Positions 1 to 12,500 of a DNA stretch of 64,000 nucleotides are shown piece by piece. Below the pieces are notes generated by a model. That model searched no databases. It saw nothing but the letters and a program-made list of their open reading frames with translations, and was not told the DNA's origin. Source of the DNA: Mastigias papua (taxonomy: Eukaryota; Cnidaria; Scyphozoa; Rhizostomeae; Mastigiidae); NCBI GenBank assembly GCA_964019165.1, contig OZ025282.1, positions 13,865,729-13,929,728 of the forward strand. Direction: 5' to 3'. How positions within the stretch are numbered: the stretch's first letter is position 1; each line of letters begins with the position of its first letter. A program made the translations under genes and the position numbers.

Positions 1-2700
1 AAGAGTAAACGAAATAAGTTGCTGTGCACCAACTTATGTTTCAGCTTGACAGCATGCCTGGGAAGCTGGAAGCATAGATGATTAGTTCCAGAGAAAATTA
101 TTTAACTGTTTTCTTGACTCCCCTGGCCTGTTTCAAAATTCAATGGAAACACAGTGCACTACTGTTTATGTTTGACCAGAAGAAGACATTAGAGCAGAGC
201 AGTATGGAAATTACCAGTAGGCCAATAAGATATTATGCTCTCAACAAAGGGAATATATAACAGCATTGCAAGGCAGGTAGGATCTCGCCTTCATTCAGAT
301 TCGTGGCAACAGTTACATGATCTGAAATAAAGTACGGCCAGTTTTAATTACTTCCTAGTGCTCTTTAAATAAAAACTAGCATAATACGCTTAGGAATTAA
401 ACTATGCAACATTATTAAAGTTGGGAATATTATTTCACTGCAAATGTTAGTATTTCAACTTGGATTGAAAGCTGAATTCTTAAAATATAACAAATGCCTA
501 CCCTCGAAAATGATCATGTACACTAGATAGCATACACAATCTGTCTAGGGGAACTTGTACAGAAAGGTCTTTCCAAGTTTGAAGAGACACTCGCTCTGCA
601 GCACAAGGACAAGAGGACGAGAAGACAAGCTGTGAACAAGGCAAAAAGACTAGCGTCAAAGTTCATCTGTGCATGCAAAGAAAAAGGATGAAAGTCAAGA
701 AGCCCCATAGTCTAGGGCAGGTATCCCAGCGTGTTTTGCATAATTTTTTCTCATAATTTTCCTCGAATTATACAATGCAAGGAAGAAGGTCACGTTGTCC
801 ATGACAGAGTCCCATGATGTCACCTTCTCTTGATCCTATGCGAGCTTTTCGGAGTCTTGCTCCAAAAAATGCAGACCATGCAGCTTTGATGGAGGCACAG
901 CGTTAGTCTGTCCAAGGCTAATCTGTAACCTTTGGAACTTGGGATAGGGGAGCACGCGTTTAGCGGGCTTTCAGTATTAAGCTAGTCTCCTTTATATGAC
1001 ATAAGCACATGATTCTTCAAAATGTTCTTTACAGTGAGACATTAAAGAGCAATATGAAGTATTGCCTCCTGCATACTTCACTTCTAACAAAGAGAGTGGT
1101 GGAAACTCTCGTAGTACAATTGTAACAGTGTATAACATATACAATATAGGCCATCAACTGACAGGAATGACCACGGCTATGACCTAGTGGATGATCACAA
1201 ATCTTCTCCATACAGGTACACAATTAAATCTGAGCCATAAACCTGTAATATGGTTGCATCCAGTAATCCTTTGGTAACTGGTATATTAGCTTTTTTTAAC
1301 CATTACATTAGCTTGTATCGAATTAAAATAGCTTAGCGGACTCCATAGTGTTACTTCATAAAAATAAAAGAAATACTGCTATGTACAGGTAACATCCTAT
1401 AGAATATTAATCTTCAAATCAGGTTTCGAGTAATTACAGTACTCTCAATTACAGTATTTGGGGTGGGGGGAGTTGACGGTAAGGGGGTCGGAAAAATCAA
1501 GTCTACAAAATAGCCATGATCGTGCTATCTAACAGTAAGTAATCCCTTTAAACTGAATCATCATGCACAGAATGATCTATGGAAATCATTAATGGAATTT
1601 ATAGCAACTGTTTTCAAGCAAAGAAGCATTCAGGATACAGGAACCCCTAATTTGACTCCTCAAAAGTTACACTACGATCCATAGTGAAAAGAACTATAAA
1701 AGTGTTGTAAATAAAGAGTACTTGGATTCAGCTATAAACTGTACTGGAAGTAAGTAAGGCATCAGCTATGGGTACTGAGGGTAATATGAAACGCCCCCCC
1801 AAGATTTTGGAGAGAATGCACGCGATTGTCTCCTCAACTAATGCAAGAAAAAAACAGAGACAGAGTATCAAACTACAATAATCCACAGACTAAATTGGAT
1901 AACATCCTAGCTCTAGCCTAAAATAACTGTGTTGCAAACATAAAGAGCTATGTAGAAGTTACAATCAACATCTCAACTCAGACCGGTCTCAACTGTAAAG
2001 AATTTCAGAGTGGCCTAGGATAGCTGAAAGTGAACAGCACGCTAAAAATCCCAGCAATTATTAAATAGTCCAGTAGGAATCTGTCGAACTCTACTTCTAA
2101 ATTTTCTTTCAAACAAAATCTCAAAAAATTCATTCAAAACTCTATGTAGAATTGAATTATTTAGGACTAGGTACTGTTAAAATTTAGGTCCGTTATTGAA
2201 GAATGAATTATAGTACAGGGGGTACTCTCCTCAAGTTAGTTTACGAACTAGTAGGAGAGTTCCTCCTTAAGAATTCCCTATAATACAAAGTGCTTTTTTT
2301 GATCGTTGAGTTTTTTTAATCTGTATGTAGTTGTTGTTGTACATTGTATATAGTGGGATTTAAAATGAATTGGATTGAATTGAACAACTTCCAGAACCCT
2401 TTGCAGTCACAAATCTATAATGTAGTTGTTCGGAAACAAAGGATCAAATGTATCTGCGATCGTGAGATGAACTTGGGAATCCCTTTGCGTGGTTGCTGAC
2501 AAACTACACCAGAATGAAGATTGAGAGATACCAAGACGCTATATGGCTAACACTCAAGAAACTTAGCAAGTCATGTAGTTTGCTTGTAATCACAATTGAC
2601 ATTATAGACGAACAGCAGCCTCTTCATTGCTCAAACCATAAGGGGGAGGGCTATAAACCTTTCAGAGTTATTATAGATAACACAACTAACAACCTCATAC
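1..2700. other. No recognised gene
   Basis: AT-rich sequence with only short unconvincing open frames on both strands. The only structure noted is a copy of a dispersed repeat near 700-840, listed separately. No RNA gene or splice-bounded exon could be supported here. Confidence 0.5.
700..840 (+). repeat. Single copy of dispersed repeat also found inverted near 9.0-9.26 kb
   Basis: The stretch starting CCCATAGTCTAGGGCAGGTA resembles the right arm of the inverted repeat at 9138-9256 (CCCATAGCCTAGCGCAGGTA), including a shared downstream segment of the type TCCATGRCAGAGTCCCATG followed by GTCACCTT. It looks like one arm of a short non-autonomous element. Its class is unknown. Confidence 0.5.
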
Positions 2701-2719
2701 AGGAAAAGCACGAATAAAC

Positions 2720-3595
2720 TTTGGAAGTTAGAAAAAACAATTTCAGTATGCTGTAAAAATGTAGCATCTAGAAGAAAACCAAGGTGTTTGTGCTGAAGAA
2801 CATTCATTATTGGGGTATAATTAAATAGGATTATTGGACGTTGAAATAGTACCCATTTCTTCCAGAAGTTCTACTGCTTAATTGTGTTGGTCAGGGATAA
2901 AGGATATGTGCCAGTTATGAGCCCACCTTTTGATAATGTCTAGGGTGTGATTCATGTCAATAGTGGCTCTGCTTGGGTCGCGGACAACTGTGAAGAGTGA
3001 TGCATTATCTGCAAAGAGCTAATATTGCAACTTAAGTTACAACTTGTTTATATCAGGGTTAAAGGATATGCGCCAGTTATGAGCCCACCTCTTGGTAATT
3101 ATCAGTCAAGTCATTTATGTACACCAGAAAGAACTAAGGCTGTTATATTGAGCCCTGTGGATCATCGGCTTCTATGTTTCCAAATCTGGACATTTTGCCA
3201 CTCAAATCTGTACGTTGATTACGGTTTAAGAGAAAACTGTTGATTAAAAGGAGTAATTCACCAGATACACAATATTGATGAAGCTTAAATATAAGTCCTT
3301 CATGTGACACTCTATCAAACGCGTTGGACTTTGGGCATGGAAATCAAGATATATTGAACAAACATGTTGAATGCTACCAAGATATATTGAAAACACATGC
3401 TGAATGCTGCTGTTAAATGCTGCAAAGATTATGTGGACTAATGATAGTAACTGATTTGTTATTGAATCACCTGGGTGGAACCCTGGTTGGTTAGGATTTA
3501 ATAGGTTATTTGAGATTAGGTAATTACAAATAGCACCAACCATCAACTTCTCAAATATTTTCCCGAAGATTGGAAGCAGGGATATTGCTTGATAG
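2720..3595 (-). pseudogene. Degenerate LINE reverse transcriptase fragment
   Basis: Reading the minus strand from about 3590 down, several frames give successive reverse transcriptase blocks: ISLLPIFGKIFEKLM, then NYLISNNLLNPNQPGF and PGDSITNQLLSLVH, then FDRVSHEGLIFKLHQY (the first catalytic region), then DDPQGSI and FLVYINDLTDN, then the catalytic YADD region decayed to ADN, then RWAHNWHISFIPD and HKHLGFLLDATF near 2750. The order is that of a CR1/Jockey-like LINE. It has several frameshifts, a partial internal duplication (see findings) and no intact frame. I read it as an old LINE copy; the clade is not certain. Confidence 0.75.
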
Positions 3596-3843
3596 TAATT
3601 TTTCCAATTTTTCTCCCGTTTTTTATGAACTGGTACTTTCCTCTGGTTATTTAAGTAAATGTTTCTCTGATTTGTCTACGTTTCGCTCTCACTTTATCCG
3701 ATTTTGTGAAAGACTTTCAAAAGCAGTGCTTGTCAACAAGACATTTAACACCATATGCAATTGCCTGTGCAATAGCAACTCAGCAAACAGCTATTGGAAA
3801 CATGAAATATGAAATTAAAATAACACCCCCTAAAATGCATAAT

Positions 3844-3972
<129 letters not shown>

Positions 3973-4123
3973 TTTCTAACCATCTGCCTGGTAGATAGTA
4001 ATGTATTTGTTAGTTGTCGAGCTCCTTAAGAATTGTCATCACTCCACCCGGTAATCACACTGCTCTTCTGCATGCACACTATGTAATGTTGTACCTTTCC
4101 TCACTAGCGCCTGTGGTATTCTG

Positions 4124-5830
4124 TTAATTCATACATCTTACTCTTGGTTTTACAATAGGGCACTTTACGTGTGGTGTCCACAACAAAGCCCTTTTAGGGT
4201 ATCTTCTGTCTGACATTCTCATGACATGTCCGTACCATTGTACACTTCTCTTCTTGATGGTATCTAATAATGGCTCCACCTTAAGTTCTGCTCTTATTGT
4301 GTTCCCTATCCTATCTCTTCTTGTGACTCCCTTTATAGTTCTGAGGACACACACTTCTTCTGCTTGCATTTTTGACTCAGTTCCTGTTGTGAGGAACCTA
4401 GCAGTTACTTACATACATCATTATCGGCTTTAAAGCTGTGTTATATATTATTAGTTTGCATTTCCTATTAACGTTCTTATCCTCTAATAATAAGTCTTAA
4501 GTTAATATTATATTTCATTACTGGGTTGTCAAATTCTATGTTCATTACTGAATCCAATTTTATACCTAGGTACATATATTCTTCCACTTGACTTAATTTA
4601 TTACTTCCAAGGTATACATTATACTCTTCACTAATTCGGGTGATTGATATAAATCCAGTCTTCCCATTGCTGATATAAATTTTCATTCGTTTATGTGACA
4701 TTTCTTGATGCCATTGGTGTAAAATATTTTGTAAATCTGTGATAGAGTCCTCTACTACAGCCATGCCATCTGTATATACCAAAGTTTCCTCATGATATCT
4801 TCCCACTCTAATGATCCTCATGCATTTGTCCATAAAAAATATGAAAAGCAATAGCGATATTACATCCCCCTGTTTAACTGCAGTCATGATTTCAAGCCAT
4901 CCACTCTCTGACCCTGGGTTTCGTACTCCGCAGCTATCTGTTAAATACATATTTGTCATTATCTGTACTAATTCTGGTGGTAAAGAATAGTATTCATCAG
5001 ATATAGTCTCCGATAGGGTTTCTCTATTAACTGTATCAAAGGCTTTTCCATGTTGATGAATAATGCAAACTTTTCTTTTCCCCATTCCCAGCTAATCTCA
5101 AGTATTATCTTTATTATGAAGGTTAGGTCTATCGTGCTCTTTTCAGGTCTAAATCTGTGCTACCACTCTCCAATGATGCTTTCAACGTGTGTTCATAATC
5201 TGTTCTCAATAATTCGCCAGTTCAATTTCCCCACATGTGACAACAGTGTAATCACTCTGTAATTTCCACAATCTGTTTCGTCTCCCGTATTCCATATGGG
5301 GATATAATTCCCTTTTGCCAGTCATTTGGTATTGTTTCTGTATTATATGCGTTGTTGAATAGTTCCAAAAATTCCTCCCAAAATGGTGGTCCTGCTGCTT
5401 CGTATAGTTTGATTGGTACAGAGTTGTCTCCTACAGATTTGCCCTTTCTCAATTGTGTCTGAGCCCTGTTGAACTCATCTCTCATTATTGGATCACCATT
5501 CTCGTTTAATGTCTCGCATGGTAAGTTTCTCACTTCTTGTACATCACCAGCATTTAGCAGTTCTTCGAAACATTCTCTCTTATCCTCTTGTCATCTTCGA
5601 AATACATCTCTCTGCAATATCCTCTTATTTCATCAATAGATTGCTTTACGTTTCTTTGATGGCATATGTTATTTCTTTGTTTCCTCTTCGATAGTTTCTC
5701 GCAAGATTGTATAATAATTTTCTTGTACCTTTAAGATCCCTATTCAGCTCATCTCCTATTTTCATACAGGCTTTTGACTTTTCTCATATTTTGACCTTTT
5801 CTGTTTCCCTTCGCTACCTTATTTTGGTGA
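4124..5830 (-). pseudogene. Degenerate LINE ORF2 (linker, reverse transcriptase, C-terminal domain)
   Basis: Minus-strand frames from about 5830 downward give a LINE-type linker (KIGDELNRDLKGTRKLLYN), a reverse transcriptase N-terminus at 5533-5252 (KGKSVGDNSVPIKLYEAAG), the palm at 5085-4477 (GKAFDTVNRE, then VKQGDVISLLLFIFF, then the active site changed from YADD to YTDG, then YMYLGIKLD) and a C-terminal block at 4369-4124 (DRIGNTI and VQWYGHVMRM) typical of animal LINEs. The active-site change and several frameshifts mean it cannot be functional. It may belong with the ORF1-like remnant at 7050-7547, which lies upstream in the same direction, but the 5.9-7.0 kb gap holds no endonuclease that I can recognise. 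Confidence 0.8.
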
Positions 5831-5949
5831 ATTCGTCTAGCAGTACTTATAAACATTCATATACACAGAATCCGATAAATAATACTTTTTGGCAGGACTT
5901 TTATAGCTCTTTACCATATGCGAATTTAGGTTATGTGACTGAGTAAGTA

Positions 5950-7049
5950 TGTCTTCTTAGTAGCTGATATAATGACATCTTACTCCTTGACGTATTGGAA
6001 TGTAAGGCAGCATTTGATGTTCTGCAAACAGAACAATAGTTCTTTCAACAATTACCAGTCATTCATTTATCCTCCAAGGCTCAATAGAATTTGTTAAGTA
6101 AGTTGCTGTGCAACCTTTTTGGGTAACATGCAACTAACAACAAAGTCTCACCTGTTGTTTATCTTTATCTCAATGGCTCTTCATAGGCTTTCTACTGTGT
6201 TCACGAGAAGGTACATCAACAGTTGGGGCTGTATCATGATTTAATTTCCTTTTCATCCTGGTTGTAGATATATGTTTAATTCTTTGTAAGGCAGCGTTTG
6301 ATGAATTGGCTCAGGCACAAACCAAACGAGTGAGGCTAGTCCAATTTGGTTCATTTCCTCGCAGGAACTTTACTACGGCTGATGACTTGTGCTTTCCTTC
6401 TTGCAACCTGGAAGCTTAATAATAGATTTCCCTCCATTTCCATTTCAACCCCACAGTGTACTTCACTTAGGCAACCAACCATGTCATACTGCTCTTCACC
6501 ACGTATGCTTGTGGACGCCATGATAATATGTGGTCACAGTTGGTTAGTCCTAGGAATGATGTCATAAACCATCGTTCAAATTCGCAAGTGAAATGCCAAA
6601 ATCGCGACGTTTGAGGGCTTAAAACGTTTTTTTGAAACTACTGGTGGCCAAACTGTTTATACCAAAATGATCACAGCAAAAAGTTGCATAGGGAAATGTA
6701 AAAAAGTACACATGGAATTTTCGATGCATAAGTACTTTAGTAAAACTATCAAAAAAGGAAAAAAGTACACAATGTAATGTTTTATTCAAGGCCAAATTTA
6801 TCCTTTTCTTCAAAATATCAAGAGAACCACAATACACAAAACTATCATATTTCAGCCTTACAGCATGAGAGTAGCCTACATCTGCAAAAACAAAATCTAC
6901 TAGACCGTGCCTCTAACAAAACTCAATTGCTTGAGCCAAGATGCAAAGTCTTCTTCTCGTTAGGTCTAACATCACTTTAACACAATTGTCAGGTTTCTTC
7001 CTGTTTTGATACATCCTCGTACGTTGTCCGAAAGACCAAAATGTGACAA
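5950..7049. other. No recognised gene
   Basis: If ORF1 (7.05-7.55) and ORF2 (4.1-5.8) are from one minus-strand LINE, the endonuclease should lie here, but I find no convincing motif. The small open frames look random. Confidence 0.4.
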
Positions 7050-7547
7050 TCATCTGTTGACGTGTAATTCCATGCTTATCAGTCTTCGTTTTTTTCTAAT
7101 GCTATGAGCTCTGTCGATGTCGCTTTGCTCTAGTCCACAATCCATGCTTTCCATTATCTCAGCAACCTTTTCAACACAATATTCCCTCTCTTCTCCATCT
7201 GCGATAAGTATAATATCGATTCGAAGGCAAACAAGTCTTGAATATTGTTCCCCATCATCAATTCGCGTGTCAAGTCTGTCAATAACACACAACTAGCTTT
7301 CTAACATCTCAATTTTATTTTCTAAGGCAGTAATTCGATCATCTCGACTTTTCAATTGCTCTTCGATTTCTGCTTTCATATAAGTTGGAAAGTTAACTAA
7401 TAGCAGGTTCATAGCATCAATCTGTGGCAGCTTTGGTATCTCGTGTTTAATAGATGCAAGTGTCTTATTAACCACTGCCATCAGGTCTTCCCTCATTGAT
7501 TGGCCACGTCGCATTTTAGGCCTATCACCAGTTTCACCCACTGGCAT
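7050..7547 (-). pseudogene. LINE ORF1-like coiled-coil/RNA-binding protein remnant
   Basis: Two abutting minus-strand frames (7547-7293 and 7292-7050) read as one protein with a stop or frameshift between them. The first ends in a coiled-coil heptad stretch (EEQLKSRDDRITALENKIEM). The second has RIDDGEQYSRLVCLRIDII, then VEKVAEIMESMDCG, then SDIDRAHSI. That order (coiled coil, paired Arg-rich block, DIDRAHRIG-like motif) is seen in ORF1 or Transposase-22-like proteins of LINEs, which bind the element RNA. The family call is by recall of motif pattern, not by search. Confidence 0.6.
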
Positions 7548-7887
7548 GTTCTCACAAATACTCCCAATCAGATAAGCAAATAAAATACGTTCTTCAATTC
7601 ACCAGCCTATTTTGTCTTAAATATATAGAAATTCATAATTAATAAACCCTCAAGCTATGCATACCCGGAGATATCTAACAGTGTAGGTAAAAATAACATC
7701 TAGCAGTCATTCCACCAGTGTTGTTATATCAACGTTTTGTTTTTCCAAGACATCATGGCATTTTCTATTGCAGATTTTGGTAAGAAATGGGTGGCTTAGA
7801 ACATAGTTAATAGATACAGAAATGAGTTGCTCTAAATACATGTGCCAGTGGCTAGAGCTTCCAATCTGTGGCCTCTATAGTACTCAC

Positions 7888-8022
7888 TTGTTGTCACAAA
7901 CAAAATATAGAATAAGCCCCGCTCTTCCGTTTACATCTTGTGCTCTATGCCAAGAAATTATGAGAAATGCATAAAAGTCATCTCCAAACACTGATATAAA
8001 TGCTCTTTGGCCCTGGCCAGCT
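7888..8022 (-). other. Candidate internal exon of unknown gene
   Basis: On the minus strand a segment bounded by a good acceptor (TTGTATATTACAG) and donor (AA|GTGAGT) stays open for about 45 codons, including FGDDFYAFLIISWHRAQDVN. No family is recognised, and it does not look like the missing C-terminal exon of the kinase on the same strand. It could also be a remnant of the family B element that begins just beside it on the other strand, or chance. Confidence 0.25.
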
Positions 8023-8076
8023 CTGTAATATACAAATATGAGTAATATTGCAATGCCAAACAAGTTTTAATTGCTA

Positions 8077-8850
8077 TTCACAATGACAATTAAGAACATA
8101 TTCGCCACGAACTAAAGTCACAAGGCTTTATCCTTTCATCTACACTCCTTAACAGCAATATGCCTACTCGCCATCTTTTGGACGAAAATTCACTGCAATA
8201 TGCATACAACCATCTATAACTCTATAGTTAAGTATATCAATAATATTCTTTCCACTAAGAAGAATCTATGCAAATGGTCCCTCTCCCCTATATCTGCATG
8301 CTCTTTCTGCTTACAATCTGAGACTCTTCAACATGTTTCCAGTAGCAAATCCTATCTTCAAGACGGTAGATATACGTGGCGTTATAATTCAGTCCTTTTA
8401 CATCTTGTAAAAACCCTCTCATCAGTAGCCAATAGCACATTATATGCAGATCTTCACTTTTTTAATCTCCTTTGATAACAGGTGACTTTCTTCGTCCAGA
8501 CCTAGTTTTAGTGAATAACAGTTCATACGTTTACCTGCTAGAAATCATTGTTGGTTTTGAATCAAATATACAGATAAAAAGTGACCGTTGACCTCCAAAA
8601 TTCTTATTCTACTGTCAAATTTATAAATCTCTCGATGAGTGCTCTCGGAAAATTTGGAACTGCTTCTGAGTCGTTCCCATCAATGCTCACAGACTTAAAC
8701 TTTGATGATAATACTAAACACAACACCCATATGAAAACAATTGATATTGCAATACGATGTACTTATTACATCTTTTGTGAACAAAACAAACCTTGGACAA
8801 AACTCCAATTTACTAGATCAGTAGGTTATGGCTGTGCTAAATTAGTATAA
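8077..8850 (+). pseudogene. Family B non-LTR element, 3' end (zinc knuckle plus restriction-like endonuclease)
   Basis: Plus-strand frames at 8200-8475 and 8581-8850 are homologous to the minus-strand copy at 34.35-35.2 kb. Shared blocks are KYINNILSTKKNLCKWSLS with KYLNNTLAIRKNLYLWGLS, a zinc knuckle (CSFCLQSETLQHV), then GRYTWRYNS, NSTLYADL, a YLLEIIVGFE block just before 8581 in the place of IELTVGFE, VKFINLSMSALGKFG, and a terminal TYYIFCEQNKPW. The knuckle followed by a PD-(D/E)xK-like block is the C-terminal layout of LINEs with a restriction-like endonuclease. The reverse transcriptase itself is not present. No flanking (TAA)n is seen here, unlike the 34-35.7 kb copies. Confidence 0.7.
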
Positions 8851-8984
8851 CAGTTAGTTATGACAGCCTGCTAGACGCGGGCTCACATACCCCCACCCAA
8901 TCACAGCTGGATACTAGCATTGGGAAAACTAACACAGTTAGTCATCGAACGTGCATGGTCCACATTTTCCAATAGGCTCACAGG

Positions 8985-9256
8985 AAAGTGACGTCATGGG
9001 CTTTTGTGATGGAGCACTTGACCATCACACTTACATTAGTCAAACCGAAAAACTTGTGGAAAAAAATTGTTCAAAAACTGCTTGGATACAGTGCACTAGG
9101 CTACGGGGCTGTATAGGAAGAGGCAGGTGGAAAGTCCCATAGCCTAGCGCAGGTATCCAAGCATTTATTGCAGAAGTTTTTCTTGCAAGTTTTTCGATGT
9201 GACCATTGCAGGGGTGATGGCCACCTGCTCCATCGCAGAGGCCCATGGCATCACCT
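8985..9256. repeat. Inverted-repeat (foldback/MITE-like) element
   Basis: Two arms of about 120 bp, roughly 8990-9108 and 9138-9256, are inverted copies of each other. For example ATGGGCTTTTGTGATGGAGC at the left matches the reverse complement of the right arm (ATGGGCCTCTGCGATGGAGC), and GCTTGGATACAGTGCACTAG matches GCTTGGATACCTGCGCTAGG. The spacer is about 30 bp. A third arm lies at 700-840. No protein is encoded; short frames on both strands follow from the palindrome. The class is unknown. Confidence 0.75.
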
Positions 9257-9369
9257 TAACGGAAAAGATTGTGAAACTAAAAGAAGTATACTCAGTATAG
9301 CATCAACCACAATCCATCTAATGGACCTTTCATCACCTTGCATGCTGAAAGCTAAAATATTATTTTAAG

Positions 9370-10010
9370 AATTATCGATTTCTGGTGTACAATGGGATGG
9401 AAAAATGCCACGGGATATTTTGTGTGAATGAAACAAATGGAAAAAAGACTCCATACGTACTACAGACATTCCATGGTGGTCTATCGCACATCAAAAAGAG
9501 ACTATTGAACTTCATAGATGAGGAGATGCTTCACCTAAAGCTCATGGAGCTACAGTCACTATTTGCATTACAGATATCAATGGAAATGTGAGTACTTCTC
9601 TTGCAATGTGGAAATCAATGACTGAACCATTAAAGATGTTACACTAGCAAGATTCAAGCTACTTGCAGCAGTTTTAAACACAAGTATGACTCGCTCTGTG
9701 GCAGAGTCACTGTAAAGAGATTTTAGCCGAGTTGCACTATGGTCTAATAGTACAGCTGGATCATATTTGTTGAAGAGATCGCCTTCAAATTGAGAGCCAG
9801 TTGCTGCAACTAGGGTTTCAGAAATTTAGTCAACAAGACATTCAGAGTTTTGGAAATATTGTAAAGAAGTGGCTATCATGCTGATTTTGCCAAAAAGGGG
9901 AATCAGATCGAAAGACTTATTGAAACCAGAAATTGTTCAATGGTCCACCATGGCTGAACTAATTATGAATTGAATTGCCCCAGGAGAGAGAAACGATTAA
10001 AAGCCCTTTT
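9370..10010 (+). pseudogene. Unidentified coding remnant
   Basis: Overlapping plus-strand frames have the texture of decayed protein: YVLQTFHGGLSHIKKRLLNF at 9463-9522, then in other frames DINGNVSTSLAMWKSMTEPL and later KKGNQIERLIETRNCSM. Frame changes and stops break it. I do not recognise the family; a multi-copy transposon-associated protein is a guess. Confidence 0.3.
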
Positions 10011-10674
10011 GCTGTAATTTCGTGCCAAACAACAAACAGTGTGTTTAGTAATAGTATTTTTATTCCTAAGGACAAGTGTGGCCTACACAAAGGACAAATA
10101 AGTCATGTTGTGGAGATACTGACTTTTATTTGCTGCTCGAAGCTACTCAAAAACTGCTTTATCGTTATTTATATGTTATTTTCCTGCTTAAATTGACAGG
10201 GAGGGTAGTCCAATACTGCAAATATTTCACATTTAAATCAGTAATGTTAGTGAATTCAAGGCAAATGGGAGCTCTCTTTCCAGTTTCCTCTGGTCATGAA
10301 ATTTTACAACAAGATTATGAAAGTCTCAAATAATAATTATCAGGCATCCCTATGGAAGAGAGAGGCACAGTTGGTACCGTTCACATCAGCATACCTATCT
10401 GCACTTGTTATGTATCACCATAACGCCCACAACAATGTAACTCTGTATCAGTTTCATTCAAACAATGCCATCTACTTGCCCCCCACTGACGAAAATCCCA
10501 TAATATCCGGAGCTCGATTACTGTAGCATAATTATGTTCATTGCAATACTGTTTATGACAAAAGGGTAATTTAACTTACTATAATGCAAAATAAAGCAAG
10601 AGGATACTATGCAACTCTAAAGAAATAAAAATTTCAAATCGTCAAAGAGCAAGAAAGTATAAACTAAAACTCAC

Positions 10675-10779
10675 TTTGATCCTTTCACAATCAGTGGAGA
10701 ACGGCTTCAGTAATTCAAAAGCAATTACACCAAGAGCATAAATGTCAATTTTGTGATCATAATCTTTTGAGCCATGTAA
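10675..10779 (-). CDS. eIF2-alpha-kinase-like protein kinase, C-lobe exon (alpha-F region)
   Basis: Minus-strand exon with acceptor TTATTGACAG and donor AAA|GTGAGT, 105 nt, phase 0 at both ends. It encodes 35 residues including [20 protein letters not shown], followed by FSTDCERIK. The invariant Asp of the alpha-F helix is D12 of the exon. The block DIYALG, FELL.PF, ..ER is what eIF2-alpha kinases (PERK, HRI, PKR and GCN2 type) have after the activation segment. It joins in frame to the exon at 27314-27384 across an intron of about 16.5 kb. The downstream exon or exons with the end of the C-lobe were not found below 10.67 kb. Such kinases phosphorylate the alpha subunit of translation factor eIF2 under stress; which paralogue this is cannot be told. 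Confidence 0.85.
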
Positions 10780-11377
10780 CTGTCAATAAAATGAAACAAA
10801 TATTTGCACTATTGATGTCAAATCTTTGATTTGCTGAGAGCTCTAATGACATTGAAACTCTTTATGCCAAAGGCTTACTAACTGATAAGAATCTAAAACT
10901 TCAAAAGCACATCATGTCACATCTAAATTATGTTCAATTCAAAACAAGTCTCTACAGGCCAGACGAGAAGGCCATGCCGTCTACCAGCTATAGGTTGGAA
11001 ACCCCTGCCCTAGACGGAGACATTGGGCAAAATATATTTTAGGATAACATTGATTTCTAATAGAAAACGAGCTTTGCAATAAATAGCTAAAGAAACTACC
11101 CAACTACTTTTTAAATATGTTTTCTTCATTGGTATCGAGAATATGGGAGAGTATGCTTCACAGGAAGAAGCATTTACACTAAAGCACAAAAAGTGGCACC
11201 AAGTCTTAGGCTTATTGAAAAGCTTTTTTGTCGTGAGACACTTGTCAGAGTATGAAACATTGGATAGCGATCAAAAGGGGAACCGAAATATATGGCCAGA
11301 TGCGGATACACGTGATACGATGAATAATGTGTCCAGTTAGCCGTATGATTGGCCACTTAGCATCTATTCATTATTGC

Positions 11378-11762
11378 TTACTTGAAGATTTCAAGTGAGA
11401 ATATGAACTCTTTTTGTTTACACAACACTAGGCTTTGAGTCTTTATGTAAACTAATTCCAAAACATTGAAATGAAAGGACGATTTTGCTTGCCCTATGAT
11501 CTCAAAATTATTGTCTGTATATGTTTTGGCGCATTCTGAGTTTCTAATGAGATGTTGTCCTATGGCCGAATCACTTTTCATTTTAGAATTAGAGTTTTTA
11601 AATATAAGAGGTGGCTGTTCTCTTATTATACTGTCTGTTTTCCTGATGCTCGTGGGTAAATGTTGGTTTACTCTGTCTGCGTAGTACACCCTACGTAACA
11701 AGTTTCACATTTGCACAAAAAGTCGTAAATTACACAAACAAATTATTTTCGTGGTAGGAATG
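11378..11762 (-). pseudogene. Penelope-like element, GIY-YIG endonuclease end
   Basis: Minus-strand frames give CKCETCYVGCTTQ (a Cys cluster followed by a YVG core) and, after a one-base frame change near 11675, VNQHLP, KSDSAIGQHLIRNSECAKTY, FEIIGQAKSSFHFNVLELVY and VLCKQKEFIFSLEIF. The order (CxC..CYVG, then SAIGQHL, then LE..YI) is that of the C-terminal GIY-YIG nuclease of Penelope-like retroelements, which nicks the target DNA. Only this 3' end is visible; the reverse transcriptase is missing. The stop is at 11378-11380. Confidence 0.7.
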
Positions 11763-12500
11763 CTATCCTATTTATCATATCATTATTCAAAATATCACGT
11801 GCATCCTCATCTGGCTACATATTATCTTTCGGTTGCTATCTGACATTTCTTACTCTGCACCAACAGACTTGTCAAGAAATATTTATTAGGGTATGTACAT
11901 ATGTAAGGTAAAAGCCACTGTATCCCGTTTCTAAATATGACACAAAATGAAATCGTTGACTGAATGAATACAAAAGCTTCTAAGCAATGGAAAACTAGTT
12001 AATGACCATGGAGGTCAAAATTGTACAGAAAGTTATTCAGCCTTCTGTGTTGATCACTAGTTTGCCCCTCACCGCACAGTGGGCCCAGGGGTGGTAATTT
12101 GGACAAAAATGACTATCAAAGGATTAACATAAAATTTATATTTCTGAAAACTAGAAAGAATTTCTGATTCAATGCAACAAGAATCAGCTGAATATCATTT
12201 CTATAGGAAAAGTTGTGTCAATTTAAAATTCAGAATATGTATCGAATCTAACGATAAGTAAAGATTTCAAACAGTTCAATAATGATTTCAGTATATTATG
12301 AAAATACCTGTCAGAATAACAGCGTTTCACAAATTTCCATTTACATAACCCATTTCTGACAACATATGTTTATTGCTATTATAAAAACCACAATATTTGA
12401 CAGTTCAACCCGTTCTTAGCTCATTTCAGGTTTCTTTCAAAAGAGTTGGGTGCTCAGGATATTCAATATTGTGGTATCGAAATTCACGAAAAATTCGTAT

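Noticed and set aside
10940..11010. B-box-like GGTTGGAAACC as a tRNA or SINE promoter
   Set aside because: No A box, no cloverleaf; it reads better as a single hAT-type end (CAGGGGTTTCCAACCTA on the minus strand) but without a partner.
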